A stretch of 64,000 bases of DNA from Bdellovibrionales bacterium (GTDB lineage Bacteria; Bdellovibrionota; Bdellovibrionia; Bdellovibrionales; JAMPXM01): contig JADJOF010000013.1 in NCBI GenBank assembly GCA_016713885.1, positions 139,841 to 203,840 on the forward strand, written 5' to 3'. Position 1 is the first letter of the stretch; every line of letters begins with the position of its first letter. The notes beneath the pieces are model-generated. The model worked only from the letters and a program-made list of their open reading frames with translations. It made no database searches and was not told the DNA's origin. Below, one piece after another: positions 8,415-17,791 of the stretch. The position numbers and the translations under genes were made by a program.

Positions 8415-9868
8415 CCCTCTCCGGCTTTTAGCGGGGTGCGGGAACTTTGTAGAAGAATTCGTCAGTGTTTATCGACAGATGGTTCAGATAGCCGCATCGC
8501 TGAAGGATCTTTCGGCAATACGAAGTGGGATTCGTAGCCGTAGCCCATTGCCTTAAAACTTTGATCTTGTTGTTGAGACCTTCGGCGACAGCGGTTGTCA
8601 GTCTTGAAGTGATGTAGGCCTCAATGTTCCGACGATATTTTCGAATCGTTTTTGCGAATTTTAGAAATGGCTCAAGTTTCGATTCTCTGACAACTCGGTA
8701 CCAGGTTGTCAGCGTCTCTCGGAAGCCTTTGATCGTCTTCTTGTCGAGTGCTTTGTGAAAGTATTCGACGAGTAGCATCGCGGTGTGGATCGGCTCATTG
8801 ATTCTCCGAAGTTTGTCGACAAGTTTCTGCTCGGACTTCGATAGGTCCTTCTCTCTGGCAACGAGGATAAATCTTCGGTGTGGCTCGAGCATATCGCGAC
8901 TGACTTTGTCGTTCGTTTCTTTGGCTTTTTTGAATTCAAATCGACGAACTTTATCGAAGGCTTCGTTCACTTTCTGTGCAAGATGGAATCGATCAACGCA
9001 AACTTTGGCGTTCGGGCACTCGCGTTCAATCGCCGCAATAAAGGGTTCATGCATGTCGACAGCGAAGTGTTCAACCGACATTTTTTGCGCCGTCGACAGC
9101 ACCCTCAAGGCACCAGTCAATGCCGCAGAATCCCGTCCTATGGCGTTAAATAGGACTTTCCCTTCCTTTGGCGCGACAAGATTTGTGACAAATTCTGGAC
9201 GCCAACGTTTCGCAAAAAGTCCGACTCGGTTTTTAACGGCGATCGTTCGAAAGTGAACTTCGTCGGCCGCAAGGTACGAAACATCGAGGCCGTCTGGCAT
9301 GCGCAGATGCTGCATCATCACTGCCATGCGATATTGGTCGAGATCCCACATTGCCTTTGATCCCATGTCGAGAATACGCCCGACAGCTTCACATGTGATC
9401 TCTTCCATGAGTCGACCTGCGACTTCGGCAAGGCCGCAGGTCATTGAGCTGAACTTTGGATGGATCCAGTCGACATCGGCGACAGCTGTGCGGTCACAAT
9501 TGTCGCGAGTACCCCCGAAGCTGCATGAACTTAACCGTCACATGCTGAAAAACACCAAGCGGCGGCGCACGAAGGATTTTGAGATCCCATTCTTTAACAG
9601 TTGAAAATTGCTCGCCGCACAATCGGCAAAAGCAGCTCTCCCGATTTTGCTGAACTTTGACTTCGATTTTGTGCAGTTTTTGAAGACCTTAAGGTCGATA
9701 ATTTTGACGTCTTGAAGACCTAAAAACGTGATGATAGTCTGCCTGAAGTCCATCCTTGGGTGCTCCTGCAAAGAGATTTAGTGTCGTGACCAAATCAAAT
9801 CACAGGACCAAGTGATGGACTATTTTCATTTCACGACGTCTTTGACCCCGCTAAAAGCCGGAGAGCCC
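8415..9868 (-). mobile_element. ISL3-family insertion sequence, copy 1 (complete ends)
   Basis: A 1454-bp element with near-perfect terminal inverted repeats: left CCCTCTCCGGCTTTTAGC.. and right, read inwards, GGGCTCTCCGGCTTTTAGC.., alike for about 20 bases through GCGGGGT. It is bounded by the 8-bp duplication CGATCACT. It carries one minus-strand transposase gene. The insertion lies between the divergent genes at 8137 (minus) and 9933 (plus), 56 bases upstream of the adenylation enzyme, and probably separates that gene from its original upstream promoter region. A second copy begins at 62571 in the same orientation. Confidence 0.92.
8428..9753 (-). pseudogene. ISL3-family transposase, frameshifted (copy 1)
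   Basis: The catalytic part (8428-9444) has ISL3 DDE features: SYLAADEVHF, a second Asp in CVDRFHLAQKVNEAFDK and ITSRLTTAVAEGLNNKIKV. The N-terminal zinc-binding part is out of frame: the start at 9753 gives MDFRQTIITFLGLQDVKI, and further on another frame reads CFCRLCGEQFSTV and YCDNCDRTAVAD, restored if one extra C in TACTCGC (near 9510) is removed, with at least one more shift upstream. The conserved motif read as RMGYGYTNP in copy 2 is QWATATNP here because of a compensated three-base loss near 8536-8551. As written it should be inactive. Confidence 0.85.
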
Positions 9869-9876
9869 CGATCACT
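9869..9876. repeat. 8-bp target-site duplication, right copy
   Basis: CGATCACT, identical to 8407-8414, directly follows the right inverted repeat of ISL3 copy 1. Confidence 0.85.
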
Positions 9877-9932
9877 GTCGGATTCGTCGGGACATCTTGC
9901 CCAGTCGAGTGATCCGCCGGTACCTTTAGAGA

Positions 9933-11453
9933 ATGTTCGTTCACGATTTCTTCATGTCGATCGCAAGCATCGCGGCTCAGGATCCGAATCGGCCGGCCCT
10001 AAGAGAGGGAGATCGTACTCTTTCATACGCCGAGTTGGTTTCTTTGATGTCTATGCTGCGCGCGCAGCTCAAAGATGTCGGAGTTGAGCCCGGCGACCGC
10101 GTTGGGATCTATTTGACGAATTCCGCAATGGCTTATGCGGCGATTTTCGCGAGTATTCTTTGTGGAGCGACCTATGTCCCCTTGGCCACAGATGATCCGG
10201 AAGCGCGTCTACGGCAGGTGATGGAAGAAGCGCAGTTGAAAGCCGTGGTTGGCCTTCAAGCGTCGCTGAATCAGCTTCATTTTCAATCGACAACGACAGC
10301 ACGTATTGAGCTCGATGAAGAGGCGCTTCTCCGTCAAATCACCTTGCCGCCACCGCCGCTCGATTTGAGTGAACTGACCGAAACCGTACCGCTCTATATA
10401 TTGTTTACGTCGGGGTCGACCGGTCGCCCGAAAGGTGTTCCTATCGATTCGCTCAATGTCGGCGAGTTTTCAAATTGGGCACGCGACCATCTTAAAATTC
10501 TGTCGAGTGATGTGTTTCTTGGTTTAACTCGCCTCACTTTTGATCTCAGTGTATTCAATATCTTCCTCCCGATGTGGTGCGGAGCCTCGGTGCAGATTGC
10601 GCGTCAGGTGATTGAGCAAATGAATCCCACCCGCTTACTCGAAAAAGGTGTAACGGTCGTACTCACTGTTCCGCGTATTACCGGTCTGGTCTTTGACGAG
10701 CAGATCGTGCAGGAACCGAAATGCTTTCCTCGGCTGCGCCATCTCTTGTTCTGTGGAGAGCAACTTTTTGCAGCGCAGGTTCATCAGTGGATGACGAGGA
10801 ATCCTCGCCTGTACGTTCACAATTGCTATGGTCCAACTGAGGCAACCGTGGCTTGTACATGTCAGAGTTTTGCACCCGGAGATATTGTCGCTGATCCCGT
10901 GTCGATTGGCCGAGCTCTGCCAGGGCAGCATATGGAACTTGTTTTGGAGAACGGATCGCTGCTCGATGGCGCTGGTCAGGGCGAACTTGTGATTTCTGGA
11001 TCACAGGTCTCACGGTTTGGATATTGGCGCACGGCTTCGAATCGCTTCTTCGATGATCCTAAGAACGGGCGTTCGTTTAGAAGTGGTGATATCGTTCGTC
11101 GAGACGATCAGGGCCTGCTGTATTGGCTGACGCGAATCGATGATCAGATCAAGATTAAAGGCTATCGCGTCGATCTGGGAGAGATTGAGCAAGCGCTATC
11201 GAACGTCGACGGAGTGAGGGACTTGATTTGCCTTTTCGATTCTGAGCGACAGGTTGTCATTGCTGTTTACTCAGCCGGCAAAAATAGCGACCGAGGGGGA
11301 GTAGACTCTGCGCTGAGAAGTCAGGCAGAGCGCTTTCTTCCGGTTTACATGCGACCAAGCCAGTTCGTTGCGGTCGATGAGGTTCCGCGGACGCGGAACG
11401 GCAAGGCCGATCGTCGGGCCGCTCAGGCTTTGGTCGAGAGGCGCGTTCTCTAA
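9933..11453 (+). CDS. Stand-alone adenylation-domain enzyme (NRPS A-domain / DltA-like)
   Basis: A 506-residue ANL-superfamily enzyme expected to activate an amino or related acid with ATP and load it on a carrier protein. Adenylation motifs appear in order: LYILFTSGSTGRPKG (A3), NCYGPTEATVACT (A5), SGDIVRR (A7), RIDDQIKIKGYRVDLGEIE (A8) and PRTRNGKADRR (A10 with its catalytic Lys). It has no condensation, thiolation or thioesterase domain, and no carrier protein is visible nearby, so the acceptor must be elsewhere. Start is taken at 9933; an in-frame ATG at 9954 is equally possible because neither has a strong ribosome site. Its place just before fliD and a sugar-transfer block suggests, as inference only, a role in modifying a flagellar or surface molecule. 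Confidence 0.88.
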   Translation: MFVHDFFMSIASIAAQDPNRPALREGDRTLSYAELVSLMSMLRAQLKDVGVEPGDRVGIYLTNSAMAYAAIFASILCGATYVPLATDDPEARLRQVMEEAQLKAVVGLQASLNQLHFQSTTTARIELDEEALLRQITLPPPPLDLSELTETVPLYILFTSGSTGRPKGVPIDSLNVGEFSNWARDHLKILSSDVFLGLTRLTFDLSVFNIFLPMWCGASVQIARQVIEQMNPTRLLEKGVTVVLTVPRITGLVFDEQIVQEPKCFPRLRHLLFCGEQLFAAQVHQWMTRNPRLYVHNCYGPTEATVACTCQSFAPGDIVADPVSIGRALPGQHMELVLENGSLLDGAGQGELVISGSQVSRFGYWRTASNRFFDDPKNGRSFRSGDIVRRDDQGLLYWLTRIDDQIKIKGYRVDLGEIEQALSNVDGVRDLICLFDSERQVVIAVYSAGKNSDRGGVDSALRSQAERFLPVYMRPSQFVAVDEVPRTRNGKADRRAAQALVERRVL

Positions 11454-11613
11454 AAATTGATTTACGTTGGATCAATGTCCAGCGTTCGGCCAAAGCGTCA
11501 GAACCCTGACGGCCTTCGTCGGAATTGTGAGCAAAGGCAAAGGTCTAAGCCAACTGTTTGACTCAGTGATTTTCAAAAAACTCTGCGAGAATCAAAAGAG
11601 ATAAGGAGCTCTT

Positions 11614-12984
11614 TTGCCGATTCAGTTTGGTTCTATCAATACCGGATTACCGCCGAACATCGTCGAGCAACTCGTCGACGCCGAACGTATTCCGATCAAA
11701 CAGATCGAAGTGAAGAAGGGCAAAACTGGCGAGAAGTTAAAGCTCGTTGAAGATCTGCAAACAAAAGTACAAGACATTCGTAAAAACCTTGGCGAGCTCG
11801 CGAACACACGTGGCTTCACGGACGTGAAGTTGACCTCAGGTGATCCGAATGTCATTGCCGGCACAGTTGATCCGGCGGCCTATCAGCCCGGAAGTTGGAA
11901 TGTCGAAGTTGTTCAGCTTGCGCAAAAAGCCGCAGCGATGACCAATGGCTTTCCCGACAAAGACAAAACTGAAATTGGTGTCGGCTACTTCCGCTTCAAT
12001 ACTGCGGACGGCGCAAAAGACGTCTACGTCAATGGCGCCAACAATACGCTTGAAGGCGCGGCGAAGGCCATCAATAACGCGAAGGTCGGAGTCCGTGCGA
12101 CAGTCATCAATGATCGCAAAGAAGCCGATGCACCCTGGAAGCTTGTGCTGTCATCAGATGGCGTAGGCTCAGACCGCTCGGTTGAATATCCTCGTCTTTA
12201 TTTTTTAGATGGTGATCAAGACATCTATTTTGATGGCCACCAAGAAGCGAAAAACGGAATTGTAAAGGTTGACGGTTTTGAGTTTGAGATTGGCGACAAT
12301 GTCCTGAAGGACATTATCCCGGGTGTGACGCTAGAGCTTAAACAGGCCGCTCCAGGGCGCTCGGTGAACTTGACCGTGAAAGAGGACCTTGAAGTTGTCA
12401 GCGGAAAAATCAAAGGTTTTGTCGACTCGATGAATGGAGTGCTTTCGTTCATTCAAGCACAGAACAAGATGGACAAGGCGACCGATACTTCCAAGACTCT
12501 CGGTGGCGATAGTATGGTTCGCACGGTTGAGAGTCGTATTCGCCAGCTGGTGCAGTCGCCCCAGTACGGAATTAGGGGCGAGATCAAGACGCTCAATCAA
12601 CTTGGAATTCAGTTTAATCGTACTGGAACTCTCGAATACGATCAGAAGAAATTTAATGCCGTTCTTGCGGCGAAACCTGAGGCCGTACAGGAGTTTTTTG
12701 CTGGCGACGGATTCTCGACTGGCTTTATCGCAGCAGTTCGTCGCGAAGTAACGAATATGACGAACCCGTCCTTTGGTCCACTGTCGAACCGAGCGCGGGG
12801 ACTCAAAACGCAAATTGAACAGATGGATCAGCGTATTGAACAGAAGGAGCGTCAGCTGACGCGTAAAGAGGAGCAGCTGCGCAACAAGTTTGCGCGCTTA
12901 GAAGAGACGATGTCGAGAATCAAGGGCCAGGGAGCCCAGGTTGCGGCGATCGCCAGCGGTGGCGGCGGACTGGGATTGGGCTAG
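11614..12984 (+). CDS. fliD: Flagellar filament cap protein FliD (HAP2)
   Basis: FliD caps the growing filament and folds flagellin monomers at the tip. The N-terminus (SINTGLPPNIVEQLVDAERIPIKQ) and the coiled stretch at residues about 20-60 match the FliD N-terminal domain; the C-terminal third has the expected long helices (LKTQIEQMDQRIEQKERQLT). At 456 aa the length is normal. Start is TTG at 11614, preceded by AAGGAG with about six bases of spacing; no ATG fits as well. fliS follows 70 bases downstream, the classical order. The protein ends in a Gly-rich tail (GGGGLGLG), which is unusual. Confidence 0.95.
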   Translation: MPIQFGSINTGLPPNIVEQLVDAERIPIKQIEVKKGKTGEKLKLVEDLQTKVQDIRKNLGELANTRGFTDVKLTSGDPNVIAGTVDPAAYQPGSWNVEVVQLAQKAAAMTNGFPDKDKTEIGVGYFRFNTADGAKDVYVNGANNTLEGAAKAINNAKVGVRATVINDRKEADAPWKLVLSSDGVGSDRSVEYPRLYFLDGDQDIYFDGHQEAKNGIVKVDGFEFEIGDNVLKDIIPGVTLELKQAAPGRSVNLTVKEDLEVVSGKIKGFVDSMNGVLSFIQAQNKMDKATDTSKTLGGDSMVRTVESRIRQLVQSPQYGIRGEIKTLNQLGIQFNRTGTLEYDQKKFNAVLAAKPEAVQEFFAGDGFSTGFIAAVRREVTNMTNPSFGPLSNRARGLKTQIEQMDQRIEQKERQLTRKEEQLRNKFARLEETMSRIKGQGAQVAAIASGGGGLGLG

Positions 12985-13054
12985 TTCGTATCAAGTTGAG
13001 AATTGAGAAGACCGAAGAGTGACTAGAGACGTGATCGGGAGAGTGAACTGAAAT

Positions 13055-13450
13055 ATGAAGAACGCGTATCAGAAGTACAAGACGACATCGATTCAGAGTG
13101 CCAGTCGCGAGAAGCTTCTGTTGATGATGTACGAAGGTGCGATCAAGTTTACGAAACTTGCGATTCAGGCTGCAGAAGAAAAGAAGATCGCTGACCGCGG
13201 CATCAATATTGGCCGCGCGTACGACATTGTGATGGAGCTGAATAATACGCTCGATCACAAGGTGGGCGGCGATATCTCGAAAAATCTTGAGCAGCTGTAT
13301 ATGTACATCACAGATCAGTACACACAGGCCAATATCACAGGAAAACCAGAGCCTCTGAAAGAAGCGTTGAAGCTTCTTGAGACGCTCTATGACGGTTGGC
13401 AGAAGGCCGTCGAACAACTGAAAAAAAACCAAGGCGAAAAAGCGGGCTAG
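13055..13450 (+). CDS. fliS: Flagellin export chaperone FliS
   Basis: A 131-residue all-helical protein starting MKNAYQKYKTTSIQSASREK, followed by LLLMMYEGAIKFTKLA, the family signature. FliS binds the flagellin C-terminus to stop early polymerisation and delivers it to the export gate. It lies between fliD and a coiled-coil gene that starts nine bases after its stop, so all three are likely co-transcribed. The residues near Tyr5 that contact flagellin are kept. No flagellin gene is in the window. Confidence 0.95.
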   Translation: MKNAYQKYKTTSIQSASREKLLLMMYEGAIKFTKLAIQAAEEKKIADRGINIGRAYDIVMELNNTLDHKVGGDISKNLEQLYMYITDQYTQANITGKPEPLKEALKLLETLYDGWQKAVEQLKKNQGEKAG

Positions 13451-13458
13451 GAGGGCAC

Positions 13459-13926
13459 GTGACAAACGAACAGTCAGCAATTGAAGGAAAACTCATCGAA
13501 CTCCTGGAAGAGAAGAATCACTATCTCGCGAAGTTCGTCGAACTGAACGAAACAGAGCTTCTGAACTTTGAAGAAGGGTACTTTGAGAACGTCGAATCGT
13601 TCTATCAGGCGCGAGAGAAAGTGCTCGACATCGTGCGCTGCATTGACGCATTGATCGACGATGAAGTCCGGGCTCTAGGTGAAACGGCAGAAGAGTTTGC
13701 GCTCAATTCCGAAACTCGTGCCTCTGTTGAAGACTTGATGAGAAGTAAAGATGCACTGGCTAAGCAGATCCTGGCGCAAGATCTCAAAGTTCTTGCGGCG
13801 ATTGAAAACGAGAAGTCGAATATTATTCGCGACCTCCAACAGACCACTCAAAGTCGTAAGGCCGTTGGAGCATACGGAGCATCCGCTACTCAGGCTGACC
13901 TTCGTCAGCTCGACGAAGAGGCTTAG
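13459..13926 (+). CDS. Coiled-coil flagellar protein, FliT/FlgN-like
   Basis: The open frame begins at 13396, but AGGAGG at 13450-13454 points to the GTG at 13459, giving 155 aa. The protein is acidic and almost fully helical, with heptad-like spacing (IEGKLIELLEEKNHYLAKFV near residues 7-26), the size and character of FliT or FlgN export chaperones. Position directly after fliS is where fliT sits in many genomes. Assignment rests on context and overall character, not on a conserved motif, so no symbol is given. Confidence 0.7.
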   Translation: MTNEQSAIEGKLIELLEEKNHYLAKFVELNETELLNFEEGYFENVESFYQAREKVLDIVRCIDALIDDEVRALGETAEEFALNSETRASVEDLMRSKDALAKQILAQDLKVLAAIENEKSNIIRDLQQTTQSRKAVGAYGASATQADLRQLDEEA

Positions 13927-14015
13927 TCAGCGGCTTCGGCCGGAACCGTCAACGAACCGACGAGTCTGGGTCTGACCGGACTGTCAAAGAAGCGGCAGAA
14001 CTACGAATGAAAATG

Positions 14016-14052
14016 CGGCGCACGATCGAAAGGTCGGCGCCGTTTGTCTTTT
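14016..14052 (+). terminator. Possible rho-independent terminator after the fliD-fliS operon
   Basis: CGGCGC (14016-14021) pairs with GCGCCG (14037-14042), with a small inner GATC pairing, followed by a T-rich stretch TTTGTCTTTT (14043-14052). It lies about 90 bases after the coiled-coil gene and before the TPR gene. The stem is short, so confidence is moderate. The rest of the 222-base gap (13927-14148) shows nothing else I can name. Confidence 0.45.
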
Positions 14053-14148
14053 AAAACGAATGACTCGACCATCGCCGAGCATCGCGATAGTTGGCAGTGC
14101 GCTTGCAATACCTTCTTGAGTTGAACACTGCGAAACAGGGAGGTGCGC

Positions 14149-15195
14149 ATGGATGCGCGTTCCATCAGTCAAGAGCCAGGGAATCAGGCGATCTATCAGA
14201 ACATCAATCCACATGGAATCAATCCGCCGTTGTCGACTCCCGTTGCGGCCGTCGTGACGTCTCTGGCTGATGCTGTTTCACAGTTTGATAGCGAGGCTGT
14301 AGCGGAGCAAATTGGCGACTGGATGCGCTTTGCTCGTACATTGATGAGGCATCGCGACTATCCGCATGCGATGACACTCCTTCGGCAGGTGCTTTGGAAG
14401 AATCATGAGCATGTTGAAGCGATCCAGATGATGGCTTCCGCACTTGAGGGAAGTCAGCGTTTTGAAGAGGCGATCAAGTGCCGTCGGGCTCTGGTGAAAC
14501 TGATTTCGACAGTTGAATCGAAGTTGGACTTGGCTCAGCTCTACTATCAGATCGAATCAGACGAGACCGCTTACGAGTTGTATCAGAATATTCTGGCAAC
14601 CGAGTCGGTTCCCGAGCAGCGGCAGTTCGATGTCTATAAAAACATCGGCAATATCCTTGTTCGTCGTGGGGAGTTCGATCTTGCGGAAGAGTACTATAAC
14701 CGTTCCTTTAGTATCGATGCGAAATCCGATGTTCTTTTGGTCAACTATGGCACACTCGAGATCAATCGCGACAATATCGATGCGGCAACGGAACGGTTTC
14801 GCGCAGCGCTTGAGATCAATTCGAGAAATGACAAGGCGTGGGTTGGGCTTGCGCTGATTCATCGCTCAAAAGGGGACTTTGAGCTGTCGTGGGGAAACCT
14901 TGAGCGCGCTCTCGATTTGAACCCAAGCAACAGAACCGCACTTCGTCTCGAAGTCGAATGGTCAGTTCGCGATGGCCGCATTCAATCGGCGATTGAAAGA
15001 ATGAAGACGTATCTCGCGACAGATTGTGAAGATTCTGAAATCGCATTTCAGTTGGCGAAGTGTCTGACGCTGGTCGGTCGATTTGATGAAGCGCTTTTCG
15101 AGTGCGAAAGAGTGATTGCCTTTGATCCGGAGCAGGAAGAGGCATTCCGTCTGCGGCGCGTGCTCGCTGAACGAGTTCTTGAGATGGAGTCATAA
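14149..15195 (+). CDS. TPR-repeat protein (flagellar modification cluster)
   Basis: ATG at 14149 follows GGAGG with five bases between, so I prefer it to the in-frame GTG at 14143. The 348-residue protein has an N-terminal region rich in Pro and Asn, then about seven helix-pair repeats of the TPR type, for example DVYKNIGNILVRRGEFDLAE near residues 164-183 and NDKAWVGLALIHRSKGDFE near 226-244. No signal peptide. TPR proteins act as scaffolds or as O-glycosyltransferase partners; here it is the first gene of a tight block ending with two GT9 enzymes. The next gene starts one base after the stop. Confidence 0.85.
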   Translation: MDARSISQEPGNQAIYQNINPHGINPPLSTPVAAVVTSLADAVSQFDSEAVAEQIGDWMRFARTLMRHRDYPHAMTLLRQVLWKNHEHVEAIQMMASALEGSQRFEEAIKCRRALVKLISTVESKLDLAQLYYQIESDETAYELYQNILATESVPEQRQFDVYKNIGNILVRRGEFDLAEEYYNRSFSIDAKSDVLLVNYGTLEINRDNIDAATERFRAALEINSRNDKAWVGLALIHRSKGDFELSWGNLERALDLNPSNRTALRLEVEWSVRDGRIQSAIERMKTYLATDCEDSEIAFQLAKCLTLVGRFDEALFECERVIAFDPEQEEAFRLRRVLAERVLEMES

Positions 15196-15840
15196 GTGGA
15201 ACATCAGGTCCAGATTCACCAGGCCAAGAGCGGCTTGCCGTTGTTGATTGTTCGCGGGTGTGCGACGGCATCATCTGTGGACCCGCTGGCTGAGGCCGAG
15301 CGATGGTTTAAATTGATTGAACCGCAAGTTCGCGATTTGCCCGAGACCGCGCGGGTCGGTGTTCTGGGGCTAGGCTCGGGTTACCACCTCGATGTTCTAT
15401 CGCGTGAAGTTAAAAACCAGATTATCGCCTTCGATTCCGATCCGGCGTTGGCCGCCGCGAGTGATTGGTTTGCTCATCGTTTTCCGGCGCATGTGAGTTT
15501 GAAGTTTGTCGACGTCGAAGCTGGTGTCGCCTCATTTTTTTCTGCTGATGATGTTCGGACATTTATTAGCAATCGAATTGTTCTTTTGCGTCACAAGCCG
15601 TCGTTTCTTCGCGATCAACGCGGCCTTACGACCGTTGGCAATTGGCTGACGGGCCGTGACCGCTTGAGTTTGAATACACATTTGCAATGTCGAGCGGAGT
15701 TCTCGTCACTCGTTGATTGTGACCGACAAAGCGGAGAGTGGCTGCTTTCAGTGAAGGACCTATCGAGACTGTGGAAGGTTGAAGCTGAAGTTTCGGAACA
15801 GCGTCGGCTGTTTCGAATTTTAGAGGAGCTTGTGCGATGA
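15196..15840 (+). CDS. Rossmann-fold protein resembling the N-terminal part of Maf proteins
   Basis: A 214-residue cytosolic protein (GTG start directly after the upstream TAA). Residues about 53-85 read VGVLGLGSGYHLDVL.. then IIAFDSDPALA, a nucleotide- or SAM-binding Rossmann pattern that also resembles the GLGxGYH motif of Maf (motility accessory factor) flagellin glycosyltransferases. The protein is much shorter than a full Maf and lacks a catalytic half that I can see. It overlaps the downstream glycosyltransferase by four bases (ATGA at 15837-15840). The Maf link is inference from motif and context. Confidence 0.7.
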   Translation: MEHQVQIHQAKSGLPLLIVRGCATASSVDPLAEAERWFKLIEPQVRDLPETARVGVLGLGSGYHLDVLSREVKNQIIAFDSDPALAAASDWFAHRFPAHVSLKFVDVEAGVASFFSADDVRTFISNRIVLLRHKPSFLRDQRGLTTVGNWLTGRDRLSLNTHLQCRAEFSSLVDCDRQSGEWLLSVKDLSRLWKVEAEVSEQRRLFRILEELVR

Positions 15841-17576
15841 GAATTCTTGTCGTGAACCTTCTTCGCATCGGCGACATTATCTCGACGCTGCCGGCGCTTA
15901 AGAAGTTTCGTTTGGATCACCCGACGGCGCAAATTGATCTCCTGATCAACTCCAGCTTTGCGCATATGGTGGGCGTTATCGGCTATGTCGATCGTGTCTT
16001 ACTCTTTGATCGAGATACCATTCAAAAGTCTCTTATCGATGCCGATCGGCCGTTGTTTGAGGGATATGATCTTCTCAAAGAGACGGTGGATGGTCTGAAC
16101 GAGCAGGGCTATGACCGAGTCATAAACTTCACACACAATCGATTGTCGGGTTGGCTCTGTGGGCTGATTCAAGCCGGTGATAAACATGGCCTCGTCTTTG
16201 ACGGAACCGGTGCGGTATCATTTGGCGACCCGTGGTTTCGATTTCTCAATGCTCAGGTCGATATCGACTCAGGGCATGCGATCAACCACGCCGACATCTT
16301 CCTAGGTGCAGCCGCCGGCTGGAGTGCTGAGCCGAGCCAGACGTTTTTTGATTCGCTTCTCTCTGAAACGGATCGTGGTCGTGCTGAATGCGAGACGCTA
16401 TTGCGGGGCGCTTTGTCGGATGGACCGCGAATGGTGCTTCAGCTTTCAACCAGTGATCAGAAGAAAGAGTGGGGCGACGACCGATTCAAGGCCTTGGTGC
16501 ATCGGCTCTCTGGACATTTTCCGCGACTCACTGTTTTTGTGCTTGGTGCACCAAATGAAGTGAAGCGAATTCGGATGTTCTGCGAAGATCTGCATGCAAC
16601 TGATAGTGCGCATGAAATGGCGATCATACCCGCTGTTGTGAGCCTTGAGGGTGCGGTGAGTTTACTTGAGGAGAGCGATATCCTTGTCACGGGCGATACG
16701 TCGATTAAACATCTGGCCGCTGCGGCGTCGATTCCGGTGATCGAACTGTCTCTTGGCAGTGCCGATGTTTTCCGAACAGGGAGTTGGAAGGTAGGCGATG
16801 TCATCGTTAGCTCAAAAGAGCCCTGTGCGCCTTGCGGCCACTCCGAGCTCTGTCATAGAGCGAGTCATCTTTGTGCGGAAGGCTTGCCGGCCGAGCTCAT
16901 CTCTGAATTGGTTATTCGCCGAATGCAGGGTCCGCAGCTGCTCGCTCGTGAGCATCGTGAAGCATTACGTCGTTTTGCCCGCTTGGCCGAGGTCCATGTT
17001 GTTGATCGTTCGGAGGGACCGGCGCATCCGCTCCCGCTTTTTGCGGAGCTGACCGATGTTAATCTCGCAAGCCTGCTCGAGAGAACGGCGCGCTGTATTT
17101 CGGTGGAAATGCAATCTGGACGATTCAACGAGTTTAATTTTGGATCCGCAATTCGACGTGCGGCGATTGTTCTGAGAAAGCAGTTCTTTGACGAGTCAGA
17201 AACGGATCTTCGTCATATCCTTTCCATGCACGAACGCGAATTGAGGCATGCCGAAGGACTGCTGCAGAGCTTGCGCCTGCAGATCGCCCGAGTGAAAGAG
17301 AACTATCAAGATCCGGGGCAATTGAAGGATGTCATTCGCTCATGCATTTCGACGCAAAAGCGCCTTCGTCAGAGCGCCGTTCTGTCGTTCGCTTCCGAGG
17401 CGCTGGCGGCGGTTGTTGAAGATGATCGATCCGCTCCATTCACCCGACTTAGAAAAATGATTGATGCCATTGAAGAGCTTGAGCGTCGCCAGATGATCGT
17501 CGTCAAGCTTTGCCGAGGACTTGAAACTCAAACCTTTGACAGTTTTGAATCAGAGAAATTCGAGGGAAACAAATGA
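15837..17576 (+). CDS. Glycosyltransferase family 9 protein with C-terminal extension
   Basis: The first about 350 residues match the ADP-heptose:LPS heptosyltransferase (GT9) fold: MRILVVNLLRIGDIISTLPAL at the start, VLQLSTSDQKKEWGDDRF in the middle, ILVTGDTSIKHLAAAASIPV as the nucleotide-sugar site, and a Cys-rich CAPCGHSELCHRASHLC stretch near residues 328-344. At 579 aa it is longer than usual; residues about 360-579 form a helical extension unlike the core. Co-location with fliD/fliS and a Maf-like gene, and absence of LPS-core genes nearby, suggest protein (flagellin) glycosylation rather than LPS synthesis. It overlaps both neighbours by four bases. Confidence 0.87.
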   Translation: MRILVVNLLRIGDIISTLPALKKFRLDHPTAQIDLLINSSFAHMVGVIGYVDRVLLFDRDTIQKSLIDADRPLFEGYDLLKETVDGLNEQGYDRVINFTHNRLSGWLCGLIQAGDKHGLVFDGTGAVSFGDPWFRFLNAQVDIDSGHAINHADIFLGAAAGWSAEPSQTFFDSLLSETDRGRAECETLLRGALSDGPRMVLQLSTSDQKKEWGDDRFKALVHRLSGHFPRLTVFVLGAPNEVKRIRMFCEDLHATDSAHEMAIIPAVVSLEGAVSLLEESDILVTGDTSIKHLAAAASIPVIELSLGSADVFRTGSWKVGDVIVSSKEPCAPCGHSELCHRASHLCAEGLPAELISELVIRRMQGPQLLAREHREALRRFARLAEVHVVDRSEGPAHPLPLFAELTDVNLASLLERTARCISVEMQSGRFNEFNFGSAIRRAAIVLRKQFFDESETDLRHILSMHERELRHAEGLLQSLRLQIARVKENYQDPGQLKDVIRSCISTQKRLRQSAVLSFASEALAAVVEDDRSAPFTRLRKMIDAIEELERRQMIVVKLCRGLETQTFDSFESEKFEGNK

Positions 17577-17791
17577 AACGAAGCTCAGCGATTGCCGCCC
17601 CAACGAGTGGCGGAGACCAAAAAGACAGTCAGCTCCTCAGTCACCTTGATGAAGCCTTGCTGCGCATTCGCAGAGAGGATGAAGCTATTCGCCAGCAACA
17701 GATGGACTCTGCTGCTGAGCGTTCATTGCGTTTGCTCAGAGTTCTCTCGGAAACGGTCATTGAACAACGAGTTCAGGGGCGAGCGCGGTGA
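17573..17791 (+). CDS. Small helical protein between two glycosyltransferases
   Basis: A 72-residue frame that starts in an ATGA overlap with the upstream GT9 gene (17573-17576) and whose TGA overlaps the GTG of the next GT9 gene (17788-17791). This double coupling supports a real gene. Sequence from residue 22 on is a charged amphipathic helix (SHLDEALLRIRREDEAIRQQ). It has no signal peptide and no family I recognise; it could be an accessory subunit of one of the two transferases. Confidence 0.7.
   Translation: MKRSSAIAAPTSGGDQKDSQLLSHLDEALLRIRREDEAIRQQQMDSAAERSLRLLRVLSETVIEQRVQGRAR

Noticed and set aside
11496..11511. Stem CGTCAG/CTGACG after the adenylation gene as a terminator
   Set aside because: Only six base pairs and no T tract; could be chance.
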